Shown in pieces: positions 1-7,224 of a stretch of DNA of 9,450 bases (position 1 is its first letter; every line of letters starts with the position of its first letter). The stretch comes from Tannerella sp. Its GTDB lineage: Bacteria > Bacteroidota > Bacteroidia > Bacteroidales > Tannerellaceae. Under the pieces are notes generated by a model. That model saw only the letters and a list, made by a program, of their open reading frames with translations. It did no database searches and was not told where the DNA came from. A program made the translations under genes and the position numbers. The stretch is taken from assembly GCA_031289515.1 (NCBI GenBank), contig JAITPH010000243.1:1-9450 (forward strand), written 5' to 3'.

Positions 1-44
1 ATTGGCGGGATGCTATGCCGATCGAAGAAAAAAAATCGGGATAA
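1..44 (+). CDS. Possible 3' end of an upstream gene (partial)
   Basis: One frame is open from the left edge to a TAA at 42-44 and reads WRDAMPIEEKKSG. The charged, lysine-rich ending is compatible with a protein C-terminus, and the fabD promoter follows directly. Thirteen codons are too few to identify a family or to prove coding. A weak stem (CCGAT 18-22 with ATCGG 35-39) overlaps it. It could equally be non-coding DNA. Confidence 0.3.
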   Translation, partial: WRDAMPIEEKKSG

Positions 45-70
45 ATTATCTTTATTATATAAACTTGCAG

Positions 71-78
71 TATATTTG
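71..78 (+). promoter_or_regulatory. Bacteroidetes -7 promoter element upstream of fabD
   Basis: TATATTTG matches the Bacteroidetes -7 consensus TAnnTTTG exactly. It lies 28 bases before the fabD ATG, so transcription starting a few bases downstream would give a leader of roughly 20-25 nt. No convincing -33 TTTG box is seen at the usual distance; the upstream DNA (41-66) is very AT-rich and contains a near match, TATCTTTA, at 48-55. Confidence 0.65.
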
Positions 79-106
79 CGGGATTAAATGAAATATAACG
101 CTATAT

Positions 107-1006
107 ATGAAAGTATATGTTTATCCGGGCCAAAGCGCCCAATTTACGGGAATGGGCAAGTCGATGTACGACAACTTCCCGCAAGCAAAAGAACTGTTTG
201 AACAGGCTAACGAGATATTGGGATTCCGCATTACAGACGTCATGTTTGCCGGTAGCGACGACGAACTGAAACAGACAAAAGTAACCCAGCCGGCTGTGTT
301 TCTTCATTCCGTCATCCTGTCAAAAATATGGGGCAAGATGTTTACTCCCAATATGATGGCAGGTCATTCGTTAGGCGAGTTTTCTGCCCTTGCAGCCAGC
401 GACGCGCTTTCGTTTGAAGACGGACTGCGGCTCGTCGCGGGGCGTGCCCTCGCCATGCAGAAAGCCTGCGAACTGACGCCTTCGACAATGGCGGCTATCA
501 TCGGACTGCCTGACGAAACGGTCGAAAAAGTATGCAACGAGATAACCGGCGAGACGGTCGTTTGCGCCAATTATAATTGCCCCGGTCAAATCGTGATTTC
601 AGGCACTGAAGCGGGCATCGACGCGGCTTGTAAATTGCTTACGGCCAACGGTGCAAAACGCGCTCTGAAATTGAAAGTGGGCGGCGCTTTCCATTCGCCC
701 CTGATGGAGCCTGCCCGCACGGAACTGGCAAAAGCCATTGAAGCGACGAACTTCAACCGTCCGGTGTGCCCTATCTATCAAAATTACACTGCCCTGCCCT
801 CGACCGACCCGAATGAAATAAGGCAAAATCTTATTTCGCAACTGACGGCGCCGGTGAAATGGACGCAGACAATAAGAAATATGATAGCCGACGGCGCCGA
901 CCACTTCGTTGAACTCGGGCCGGGAAAGGTCTTGCAGGGATTAATCCTGAAAATCGACAATTCGGTCACAGCCGAGAGCTATCAGGATAAAATCACGGAA
1001 GATTAG
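107..1006 (+). CDS. fabD: Malonyl-CoA:ACP transacylase (FabD)
   Basis: FabD moves the malonyl group from CoA to acyl carrier protein, supplying extender units for cytosolic type II fatty-acid synthesis. The 299-residue product matches the family length (about 310). The nucleophile motif GHSLG is at 86-90 (Ser88). Arg113 in RLVAGRALAM is the expected substrate-carboxylate contact, and His196 in GGAFHSPLM is the catalytic histidine. The C-terminal ELGPGKVLQGL (269-279) is also typical. The N-terminal loop reads GQSAQ (8-12), where most homologues have GQG(S/A)Q. The ATG at 107 is chosen because the conserved YPGQ strand begins six residues later and a -7 promoter lies just upstream. It is the first gene of a tight operon; the DUF5063 gene starts one base after its stop. 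FabD assignment over another acyltransferase is strong because the protein is stand-alone and full length. Confidence 0.95.
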   Translation: MKVYVYPGQSAQFTGMGKSMYDNFPQAKELFEQANEILGFRITDVMFAGSDDELKQTKVTQPAVFLHSVILSKIWGKMFTPNMMAGHSLGEFSALAASDALSFEDGLRLVAGRALAMQKACELTPSTMAAIIGLPDETVEKVCNEITGETVVCANYNCPGQIVISGTEAGIDAACKLLTANGAKRALKLKVGGAFHSPLMEPARTELAKAIEATNFNRPVCPIYQNYTALPSTDPNEIRQNLISQLTAPVKWTQTIRNMIADGADHFVELGPGKVLQGLILKIDNSVTAESYQDKITED

Positions 1007-1007
1007 G

Positions 1008-1559
1008 ATGAGTACGGACAAAGATATTTACAATGAAAACACGATAGAGTTCGTCGCTGTCGCCGTCGAGTTCTGCTCGATAATAGAGAAGATTCCGGAG
1101 CATGACGTCAGTTCTTTTCTCGATAAAATCATAAAGATATTGCCTTTGCTGTATTTAAAGGCATTGATGTTGCCGAAAATTGAAGACCCGGAAGAAGACA
1201 CCGACGCCCGGCATATTATCACGGAGCAGACTTATGAGGCGATACGTCAGCGCGTGGCGTCGCTTCTCGGAGAGGATGACACGTATCTTAGGGCGGAACA
1301 TATCGACATGAAATACAGCGAAACGCCTGTTGCATGCTCGATTTCGGAGGATTTGGCGGATATATATCAGGATTTGGGCAATTTTGCGGGGATGTTCAGG
1401 GACTACAATGAGGCTGCGATGCGGCAGGCTTTATACGAATGCAGGGAGAACTTTTCCGCTTACTGGGGTTCGAGCCTGCTCAATTCACTTATACCGCTTC
1501 ATCAGATATGTTTCAGACCCGAAACCGATGACGAGCCGACGGACGAAGACGAAAATTAA
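1008..1559 (+). CDS. DUF5063 domain-containing protein, function unknown
   Basis: The 183-residue protein appears almost entirely helical, with no signal peptide or membrane segment, so it is probably cytosolic. It resembles the Bacteroidetes DUF5063 family, recognised by an N-terminal helix around EFVAVAVEFCSIIEK (14-28) and a C-terminal block with DIYQDLGNF, an acidic/aromatic helix, and YWGSSLLNSLIPLH. The tail is strongly acidic (DDEPTDEDEN). No catalytic motif is visible. It begins one base after the fabD stop and ends seven bases before the exonuclease start, so it is almost certainly translated from the same mRNA. The pairing with the exonuclease and rRNA methyltransferase hints at a nucleic-acid or ribosome-related role, but that is inference from position. 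Family recognition is from memory of its sequence pattern. Confidence 0.8.
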   Translation: MSTDKDIYNENTIEFVAVAVEFCSIIEKIPEHDVSSFLDKIIKILPLLYLKALMLPKIEDPEEDTDARHIITEQTYEAIRQRVASLLGEDDTYLRAEHIDMKYSETPVACSISEDLADIYQDLGNFAGMFRDYNEAAMRQALYECRENFSAYWGSSLLNSLIPLHQICFRPETDDEPTDEDEN

Positions 1560-1566
1560 CCAAGAA

Positions 1567-2151
1567 ATGGAGATCACAAAAGTAATAACAAAAGAAGCGC
1601 TATCGAAGCTGCCGCGCGAAATCTTTCAGGGTCAAACGGTCATCGTCGAGACAGAGGAGGAACTCGAGCGGGCGCTCAGGTATCTTTCGACGTTCAGGGA
1701 AATCGGCTTTGATACGGAGACGCGACCGAGTTTCTCGAAAAAAACGCATTACAAGATAGCTCTGATACAACTGTCTACCGACGATACCTGCTTCCTGTTG
1801 CGACTGAACAAGCTGGGCGGAACGCCGGAACTCCTCGAATCGTTTCTCATCAACAAGGAAGTCAAAAAGATCGGGCTGTCTCTGCGCGACGATTTTCACG
1901 GATTGCACAGTCTGACGAAGATTACGCCGGGCAATTTTATCGACTTGCAGGCATACGTCACACGTTTCGGCATCGAGGATATGAGCCTTCAGAAGATTTA
2001 CGCTATCCTGTTCGGCAAAAAAATATCTAAACGCGAACGTTTGAGCAACTGGGAAGCCGAAAAGCTTTCGGAGGCTCAACAACGCTATGCTGCGCTCGAC
2101 GCATGGTCATGTCTCAGGATATACAAGTTTCTGGAAAACATAAATGTCTGA
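1567..2151 (+). CDS. 3'-5' exonuclease domain protein (DEDDy, RNase D/WRN-like)
   Basis: A 194-residue stand-alone DEDDy exonuclease that should hydrolyse nucleotides from 3' ends using two metal ions. Exo I is GFDTET (47-52; Asp49, Glu51). Exo II is KKIGLSLRDDF (100-110), with Asp108 or Asp109 as the metal ligand. Exo III is YAALDAW (174-180), with the Tyr-x3-Asp spacing (Tyr174, Asp178) that defines the DEDDy subgroup. The SNWE segment (160-163) just before Exo III is common in these proteins. There is no HRDC domain, so it is not a full RNase D; DNA versus RNA preference cannot be told. The frame is open further upstream, but ATG 1567 is chosen because earlier codons overlap the DUF5063 gene and translate to an unrelated Arg-rich peptide. 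Its 3' end overlaps the methyltransferase gene by 8 bases. Confidence 0.88.
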   Translation: MEITKVITKEALSKLPREIFQGQTVIVETEEELERALRYLSTFREIGFDTETRPSFSKKTHYKIALIQLSTDDTCFLLRLNKLGGTPELLESFLINKEVKKIGLSLRDDFHGLHSLTKITPGNFIDLQAYVTRFGIEDMSLQKIYAILFGKKISKRERLSNWEAEKLSEAQQRYAALDAWSCLRIYKFLENINV

Positions 2152-3343
2152 TATGCGATACAACAAGATGTATATTAAGCGGGGGAAGGAAGAATCGCTA
2201 CTCAGGTTTCATCCGTGGATATTTTCGGGGGCTGTACGGAACACGGACGGCGAATTGTCGGAAGGCGACGTCGTCGAAGTTTACAGCAACGACAACAATT
2301 TTCTCGGCGTCGGCCATTATCAGATAGGCAGCATCACGGTACGCATATTGTCGTTTACTCCGGTTACGATTGACGCTGCGTTCTGGACGGAGCGGATACG
2401 TGCGGCTTACGATTTCCGGCGTTCCATCGGATTTGCGGGCAGCGATACTTCAAATACATACCGTCTGGTGCACGGCGAGGGCGATTTCCTGCCGGGTCTT
2501 ATCGTTGACGTTTACGGCGGGACGGCGGTCGTGCAGGCTCATTCCGTCGGGATGCACCTTGCGCGCACGGAGATTGCCGGCGCTCTTCGCGAGGTGTTGG
2601 GCGATACGCTGCAACGCATTTACTACAAATCGGAAGGCACGCTGCCGTATAAAGCGGAGCTGGGCGAAGAAAACGAGTATTTGTTCGGTGACGGATCGGG
2701 CGAGCCGCACCGCGCTACGGAAAACGGACTTACCTTTGAAATAGACTGGCTGAAAGGGCAGAAGACAGGCTTTTTCATCGACCAGCGCGACAACCGCGCC
2801 CTGCTCCGGCAATATGCCGACGGTCGTTCGGTGTTGAACATGTTTTGCTATACCGGCGGATTTTCGGTTTATGCTTTGCAGGGGGGCGCGAAGTCGGTTC
2901 ATTCGGTGGACAGCTCGGCGAAGGCTATTTCGCTGACCGACGCGAACGTCGCCCTGAACTTTCCCGACGATACGCGCCATGTATCGTTTGCCGAAGACGC
3001 TTTCCGGTTTCTTGAGCAGACGGACGACAAATATGACCTGATTATTCTCGACCCGCCTGCTTTTGCGAAGCACAGGGATTCGCTGCGAAACGGTCTTCAG
3101 GGCTACCGGAAACTCAATTCGATTGCTTTAAGGAAAATACGCAAGGGCGGCATACTGTTCACCTTTTCCTGCTCGCAGATAGTATCGAAGACGGATTTCA
3201 GGCTTGCCGTGTTCAGCGCCGCCGCACAGACGCGCCGCAATGTGCGGATTCTGCATCAATTGACGCAACCGGCCGACCATCCTGTCAATATATATCACCC
3301 CGAAAGCGAATATCTCAAGGGACTTGTGCTGCAAATAGACTAA
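2144..3343 (+). CDS. Class I SAM-dependent rRNA methyltransferase, RlmI-like
   Basis: A predicted 23S rRNA 5-methylcytosine methyltransferase of the RlmI/YccW family (E. coli RlmI modifies C1962). Of 399 residues, about 9-80 form an N-terminal PUA domain (IKRGKEESLLRFHPWIFSGA). A linker carries GQKTGFFIDQRDNR (205-218). The Rossmann fold follows: motif I VLNMFCYTGGF (230-240), acidic SAM-ribose site near Asp256, motif IV LDPPAFAK (302-309), and FSCSQ (341-345), whose Cys343 is the likely catalytic cysteine. The C-terminal HPESEYLKGL is typical. Start choice is uncertain: ATGs at 2144, 2153 and 2168 are all in frame, and the conserved region begins near MYIKRGKEES (2168). The 8-base overlap with the exonuclease suggests translational coupling. 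The exact target base is inferred from family membership, so no symbol is given. Confidence 0.9.
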   Translation: MSDMRYNKMYIKRGKEESLLRFHPWIFSGAVRNTDGELSEGDVVEVYSNDNNFLGVGHYQIGSITVRILSFTPVTIDAAFWTERIRAAYDFRRSIGFAGSDTSNTYRLVHGEGDFLPGLIVDVYGGTAVVQAHSVGMHLARTEIAGALREVLGDTLQRIYYKSEGTLPYKAELGEENEYLFGDGSGEPHRATENGLTFEIDWLKGQKTGFFIDQRDNRALLRQYADGRSVLNMFCYTGGFSVYALQGGAKSVHSVDSSAKAISLTDANVALNFPDDTRHVSFAEDAFRFLEQTDDKYDLIILDPPAFAKHRDSLRNGLQGYRKLNSIALRKIRKGGILFTFSCSQIVSKTDFRLAVFSAAAQTRRNVRILHQLTQPADHPVNIYHPESEYLKGLVLQID

Positions 3344-3398
3344 AAAGCAGCATGTCACAATCATCACGGATTGTAATAATTCATTCAAAATTTATGCT

Positions 3399-3406
3399 TA
3401 TCTTTG
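3399..3406 (+). promoter_or_regulatory. Bacteroidetes -7 promoter element upstream of the ATPase-nuclease gene
   Basis: TATCTTTG matches TAnnTTTG exactly and sits 18 bases before the ATG at 3425. The predicted leader is only about 12 nt, so the mRNA is nearly leaderless, with an A-rich stretch (AGAAAAAAAG) in front of the start. A small stem, ACAATC 3357-3362 with GATTGT 3369-3374, lies upstream and could be a weak operator or processing site. No clear -33 box is seen. Confidence 0.6.
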
Positions 3407-3424
3407 TCGCAGAAAAAAAGATAT

Positions 3425-5014
3425 ATGGCAAAACAACCGGTAAGATTTTTCAACACTACGGGTCCATGCAACCCCAATGACCATTACATGCTGCCGCCCG
3501 AAGAACGGCTGATCGGCGCGCAGTTGCATCGCTATGTGAGCGATAAACTGTACTGGGTGCTTCATGCGCCGCGGCAGACAGGCAAGACTACTTTCCTGAA
3601 AAGCTGGATGCGTGAAATCAATTGCGGCGACGAGGCTATTGCATGTTATGTGAGCGTTGAGGACTGTCAGGGCGTAACCGACAGAGATGCTGCTATCCGT
3701 ACCGTATATTATGATATCCTCGATTACGCGCGGATAAATAAAATGCCTGTTCCTCTGGTTGAAGATCGGGATATAACCGGATTGATGCGCTCGACGCTGA
3801 TACGGTGGGCGGAGCTGGTAGCGCCCAAGTCCTTGATAGTGCTGTTCGACGAGGTTGACGTGCTCGAAGGCGAGGCGATGACAAGTTTCCTGCGTCAGTT
3901 GCGCGGCGGATTTGCCGATCGGGGCATCGGAACGTTTCCGGTATCTATCGCGCTTGTCGGCATGCGCGATTTGAAGGACTATATCACGAAATCAAAGGAT
4001 GGCGCGACGCCCAATCCCGGCTCGCCATTCAATATAAAGTCGGATTCGGCCGTTATCGGGAATTTCTCAAAAGCGGATACGGCAAAACTGTTTGCCCAGC
4101 GCACCGAATCGACAGGCCAGCAAATAACCGGCGAGGCGCTGGATTACGTATGGGAGCAGTCCAAAGGTCAGCCGTGGATAGTCAACAATCTGTTTATGCG
4201 CGCTACCATGCGCGTGCTTGAGCATGACGATTACAGTACGGTGACATACGAACATGTGTTTGAGGCGCGCAAACAGATGATAACGGCGCGGGAAACTCAC
4301 CTTGATTCACTGGCGTACAGGCTCGAAAACCCTGAAGTTCGCAGGGTGATAGAGACTGTCATCAGCGGCGAATTTAATCCCGCCGTTGTCGAATCGGAAG
4401 GATTTCGCATTGCAATAGACCTTGGTCTTGTGACCGTGGACAACGGAAATCCGGAAATCGCCAATCCTGTCTACCGCGAGATTATCGCACGCCAAATCAC
4501 CTACTCTACTCAGGTCATGCTGCAAAATCCGGGCTGGAAATGGCAAAATGACGACGGAACTCTCGACATGGATGCTTTGCTTCGCGAATTTCAATATTTC
4601 TGGAAGATGAACTCGGAAGAGCTGGAAGAAATGTCGAACTATACCGAAGCGTTTCCGCATATCCTGTTGATGGCGTTTTTGCAACGTGTCACCAACGGCA
4701 ACGGACGGATTGAAAGGGAATATGCGGCGGGTAGCGGACGGATGGATCTGGCTGTCGAATATAACGGACGCTGGGATATAATTGAAGTCAAACTGTGGAG
4801 GAAATACCGTACTTACGAGTTTGTTCTCAATGAGGGCTTGACACAAATCCGCAGTTACAGGGAGCATTTGACGCCGATTGCGCACCGGAATGATGTTTCG
4901 GCTACCGGCGCTTATCTGGTGATATTCAACCGTCGTCCCGAAGCGAAAGATATGCCGTGGGATGAACGCATCGGATGGGAATTGGCGGATGATGTTACTG
5001 TTGTTCGGTGCTGA
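3425..5014 (+). CDS. AAA-type ATPase with C-terminal PD-(D/E)XK nuclease-like domain
   Basis: This 529-residue cytosolic protein has two recognisable parts. The N-terminal P-loop ATPase has a Walker A-like APRQTGKTT (48-56; first Gly replaced by Ala, Lys54 kept), Walker B LIVLFDEVD (137-145; Asp142, Glu143), and a sensor-I-like strand SIALVGMRD (174-182). A helical region around 215-300 (FSKADTAKLFAQR, SKGQPWIVNNL) is typical of the STAND/AAA_35-like lid. After a winged-helix-like linker, the C-terminus has a PD-(D/E)XK pattern: Glu430, GRMDL with Asp441, IIEVK with Glu454 and Lys456, and Gln474 in LTQIRSY. Nuclease activity is therefore predicted, but the substrate is unknown. A TTG start at 3404 is rejected because it lies inside the -7 promoter. 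The gene has its own promoter and sits between housekeeping genes, so it may be an accessory insertion. Related families are multicopy in gut Bacteroidales and some are suspected in defence; I cannot assign a role here. Confidence 0.82.
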   Translation: MAKQPVRFFNTTGPCNPNDHYMLPPEERLIGAQLHRYVSDKLYWVLHAPRQTGKTTFLKSWMREINCGDEAIACYVSVEDCQGVTDRDAAIRTVYYDILDYARINKMPVPLVEDRDITGLMRSTLIRWAELVAPKSLIVLFDEVDVLEGEAMTSFLRQLRGGFADRGIGTFPVSIALVGMRDLKDYITKSKDGATPNPGSPFNIKSDSAVIGNFSKADTAKLFAQRTESTGQQITGEALDYVWEQSKGQPWIVNNLFMRATMRVLEHDDYSTVTYEHVFEARKQMITARETHLDSLAYRLENPEVRRVIETVISGEFNPAVVESEGFRIAIDLGLVTVDNGNPEIANPVYREIIARQITYSTQVMLQNPGWKWQNDDGTLDMDALLREFQYFWKMNSEELEEMSNYTEAFPHILLMAFLQRVTNGNGRIEREYAAGSGRMDLAVEYNGRWDIIEVKLWRKYRTYEFVLNEGLTQIRSYREHLTPIAHRNDVSATGAYLVIFNRRPEAKDMPWDERIGWELADDVTVVRC

Positions 5015-5033
5015 AAGAGTTGAAAGTCTAATG

Positions 5034-5054
5034 TTGACAATTGAGAATTATGAA
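5034..5054. repeat. AT-rich intergenic repeat remnant before dgt
   Basis: This stretch reads TTGACAATTG followed by AGAATTATGAA. The decamer TTGACAATTG recurs on the other side of dgt, at 6415-6424. Chains of AATTGACAATTGAGAATT-type words are common between genes in Bacteroidetes; this looks like a short remnant. The DNA between 5015 and 5082 holds no clear TAnnTTTG motif or terminator. Confidence 0.4.
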
Positions 5055-5082
5055 TTTGGAATTAATTTATTCTGCATTGGTT

Positions 5083-6411
5083 ATGGAATGGTCAAAACTA
5101 TTATCGGGGAAGCGTTTGGGGGTTGAGAACTACCATGAACGCAAGCATGAGAGGACGAACTTTCAGCGCGATTACGACAGGCTGATTTTCTCGTCGCCTT
5201 TTCGACGGCTGCAAAACAAGACGCAGGTGTTCCCGCTTCCGGGTAGCATCTTTGTTCACAACCGGCTTACGCACAGTTTGGAGGTTTCGTGCGTCGGGCG
5301 ATCGCTCGGCAAGAATGTCTCCGCGCGACTGTCGCAGAAATATGCCGACGACCCTAATGTCGACTTCTCGGAAATAGATTCGATTGTCTCGGCGGCGTGT
5401 CTGGCGCACGACATGGGCAATCCGCCGTTCGGTCATTCGGGCGAGCGTGCAATATCGGCTTATTTCATCGACGGCAAGGGCAGGATGTTTGAAGAGCGGG
5501 TGCGCGACGAGGGTCGACGGTGGGAGGACTTCCTTTATTTCGAGGGCAACGCCAATGCGATACGCCTGCTGACGCATAAGTTCAAGGGACGGCGCGAGGG
5601 CGGATTTGCCTTAACGTACAGTACGCTGGCTTCGGTTGTGAAATATCCTTTCCCCTCGCTTTACGCCGAAACGAAAAGGAAATTCGGCTTCTTCCAGACT
5701 GAAGAGGATACTTATCTCCGGATTGTGAACGAACTCGGCATCGTGAAAAAAGAGCCTGACAGGGCGATATATGCGCGTTATCCGCTCGTTTATCTGGTGG
5801 AAGCGGCGGACGATATTTGCTATCAGATTATGGACATCGAGGATGCTCACAAGTTGCGGCTTCTGACGAAGGAGGAGGTCGTCGGGCTGTTTCTGGACTT
5901 CTTCGACGGCAAGCGCCTCGACGACATCAAACGCACGATGGCGCTGGTCGACGACACGAACGAACAGGTGGCTTATCTCCGCTCCTGCATTATCGGTCTG
6001 CTTGTGGACGAGTGTACGCAGGAATTTATCGACAAGGAGGAGCTTTTCCTCGCGGGCGCTTACGACAAACCGCTTATCGAGGGCGTCGGCGAGGTTGCTC
6101 GAACGGCTTATCAAAAGTGCTCCAAGGTGGCATACGACAAGATTTACAAGTCGCGCGACGTGGTGGACATCGAACTTGCGGGCTATCACATCTTCGGCTA
6201 TCTGCTCGAAACCATCATCGACGCGATGATGAATCCGAAGCACTCGTACAGCGAACTGCTGCTTAACCGCGTGCCCGACCAGTATGATGTCTACGCGCCG
6301 ACTACCTACGGCAAGATTCAGTGCGCTTTGGATTATATCTCCGGCATGACCGATATTTATGCGCTTGACCTCTACCGGAAAATTACCGGGATGAGTTTGC
6401 CGGCTGTTTAG
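5083..6411 (+). CDS. dgt: Deoxyguanosinetriphosphate triphosphohydrolase-like HD-domain dNTPase
   Basis: A dNTP triphosphohydrolase that would split dNTPs (classically dGTP) into deoxynucleoside and tripolyphosphate, limiting dNTP pools in the cytosol. With the start at 5083 it has 442 residues, near the family norm. The opening segment is diagnostic: FQRDYDRLIFSSPFRRLQNK (27-46) and RLTHSLEVS (61-69, metal His64). LAHDMGNPPFGHSGE (107-121) supplies the HD pair His109-Asp110, and EAADDICYQIMD (240-251) supplies the fourth ligand at Asp243 or Asp244. In-frame starts also exist at 5041 (TTG) and 5050 (ATG). ATG 5083 is preferred because MEWSKLLSGKRLG matches where I expect homologues to begin, and the upstream residues overlap the AT-rich repeat. 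It stands apart from the ATPase gene by 68 bases; pyrH follows after 37 bases. Substrate preference among dNTPs is not visible. Confidence 0.92.
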   Translation: MEWSKLLSGKRLGVENYHERKHERTNFQRDYDRLIFSSPFRRLQNKTQVFPLPGSIFVHNRLTHSLEVSCVGRSLGKNVSARLSQKYADDPNVDFSEIDSIVSAACLAHDMGNPPFGHSGERAISAYFIDGKGRMFEERVRDEGRRWEDFLYFEGNANAIRLLTHKFKGRREGGFALTYSTLASVVKYPFPSLYAETKRKFGFFQTEEDTYLRIVNELGIVKKEPDRAIYARYPLVYLVEAADDICYQIMDIEDAHKLRLLTKEEVVGLFLDFFDGKRLDDIKRTMALVDDTNEQVAYLRSCIIGLLVDECTQEFIDKEELFLAGAYDKPLIEGVGEVARTAYQKCSKVAYDKIYKSRDVVDIELAGYHIFGYLLETIIDAMMNPKHSYSELLLNRVPDQYDVYAPTTYGKIQCALDYISGMTDIYALDLYRKITGMSLPAV

Positions 6412-6412
6412 C

Positions 6413-6430
6413 AATTGACAATTGTCAATT
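6413..6430. repeat. Perfect 18-bp palindrome between dgt and pyrH
   Basis: AATTGACAATTGTCAATT is its own exact reverse complement. It begins two bases after the dgt stop and ends 18 bases before the pyrH ATG. It includes the decamer TTGACAATTG also found before dgt. It has no T-run, so it is unlikely to be an intrinsic terminator. It could be an operator, an mRNA stem near the pyrH ribosome site, or a remnant of the phylum's AT-rich intergenic repeats. No TAnnTTTG promoter for pyrH is seen. Confidence 0.6.
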
Positions 6431-6448
6431 ATTAAAATATATAACAAT

Positions 6449-7159
6449 ATGATCTACAAAAGAATTTTACTGAAATTAAGCGGCGAGTCGCTGGCGGGAT
6501 GCAGGCATTACGGCATCGACGAGGAGAGACTGAATGAATATGCCGCACAGATTCGGGACGTCGCCGCGATGAACGTCCAGACCGCTATCGTTATCGGCGG
6601 CGGCAATATCTTTCGCGGTCTGAGCGGCGCTGCCTTGGGATTCGACCGCGTTACAGGCGACCAGATGGGTATGCTCGCGACGGTTATCAACAGCCTTGCC
6701 CTCGGCTCCGCGCTCGAAGCAACCGGCGTCAGGGCGGCTACGCTTACCTCGATACGGATGGAGCCGGTGGGCGAGTTTTACAGCAAAAAACGCGCGCTGG
6801 AGTTGCTGGAACAGGGTTATGTCGTGATTATCGCCGGGGGTACGGGCAATCCGTTCTTCACGACCGACACGGCGGCGTCGCTTCGTGCCGTTGAAATCGG
6901 CGCCGACGTGTTGCTCAAGGGGACGCGCGTCGACGGCGTCTATACGGCAGACCCCGAAAAGGATCCGTCGGCCGCGAGATTCGATGAAATCTCGTTCGAC
7001 GAGGTGTACCGGCGCGGACTCCGGGTGATGGACATGACGGCGATAACGCTGTGCCGCGAGAACAACCTGCCGCTCGTCGTCTTCGACATGGACACGCCGG
7101 GCAACCTCCGCCGCGTCCTGTCGGGCGAAAAAACAGGCACGACGGTACGCAATTTTTAA
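6449..7159 (+). CDS. pyrH: UMP kinase (PyrH)
   Basis: PyrH phosphorylates UMP to UDP with ATP, the committed kinase step feeding all pyrimidine nucleotides; it is a cytosolic hexamer of the amino-acid-kinase fold. The 236-residue protein has the full set of motifs: LLKLSGES (7-14) for phosphate binding, VIGGGNIFRG (48-57), DQMGMLATVINSLAL (71-85) for UMP and the oligomer interface, IIAGGTGNPFFTTDTAA (127-143), KGTRVDGVYTADP (157-169) for the nucleotide, and MDMTAITLCREN (194-205). Length agrees with bacterial PyrH (about 240). The frame stays open back to a TTG at 6422, but that lies inside the 18-bp palindrome; ATG 6449 gives the canonical MIYKRILLKLSGE start. The pyrH-frr order is widely conserved in bacteria. 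Here frr has its own -7 motif 30 bases after the pyrH stop. Confidence 0.96.
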   Translation: MIYKRILLKLSGESLAGCRHYGIDEERLNEYAAQIRDVAAMNVQTAIVIGGGNIFRGLSGAALGFDRVTGDQMGMLATVINSLALGSALEATGVRAATLTSIRMEPVGEFYSKKRALELLEQGYVVIIAGGTGNPFFTTDTAASLRAVEIGADVLLKGTRVDGVYTADPEKDPSAARFDEISFDEVYRRGLRVMDMTAITLCRENNLPLVVFDMDTPGNLRRVLSGEKTGTTVRNF

Positions 7160-7189
7160 CTTCGAGTGCGGAATATGCCCGAATTTCAC

Positions 7190-7197
7190 TATCTTTG
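7190..7197 (+). promoter_or_regulatory. Bacteroidetes -7 promoter element upstream of frr-rsgA
   Basis: TATCTTTG matches TAnnTTTG exactly, in the 65-base gap between pyrH and frr and 27 bases before the frr ATG. The predicted leader is about 20 nt and A-rich (CCTAAAACAAACAATT), without a Shine-Dalgarno core. This suggests that frr and rsgA can be expressed separately from pyrH. No clear -33 box is seen. Confidence 0.65.
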
Positions 7198-7224
7198 CAC
7201 GAAATAATCCTAAAACAAACAATT

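Noticed and set aside
18..39. Terminator stem CCGAT...ATCGG before fabD
   Set aside because: Only 5 bp with a 12-base loop, and no T-run follows on the plus strand.
1330..1566. Extended N-terminus for the exonuclease
   Set aside because: It overlaps the DUF5063 gene and encodes an Arg-rich, out-of-frame translation of it; ATG 1567 gives the normal protein.
5611..6447. 278-residue open frame on the minus strand inside dgt
   Set aside because: It is antisense to a gene with strong HD-domain motifs; the long frame follows from the GC-rich codon pattern of dgt.
7051..7224. Extended N-terminus for ribosome recycling factor
   Set aside because: It overlaps the end of pyrH and the promoter, and RRF of 187 residues from ATG 7225 is already full length.
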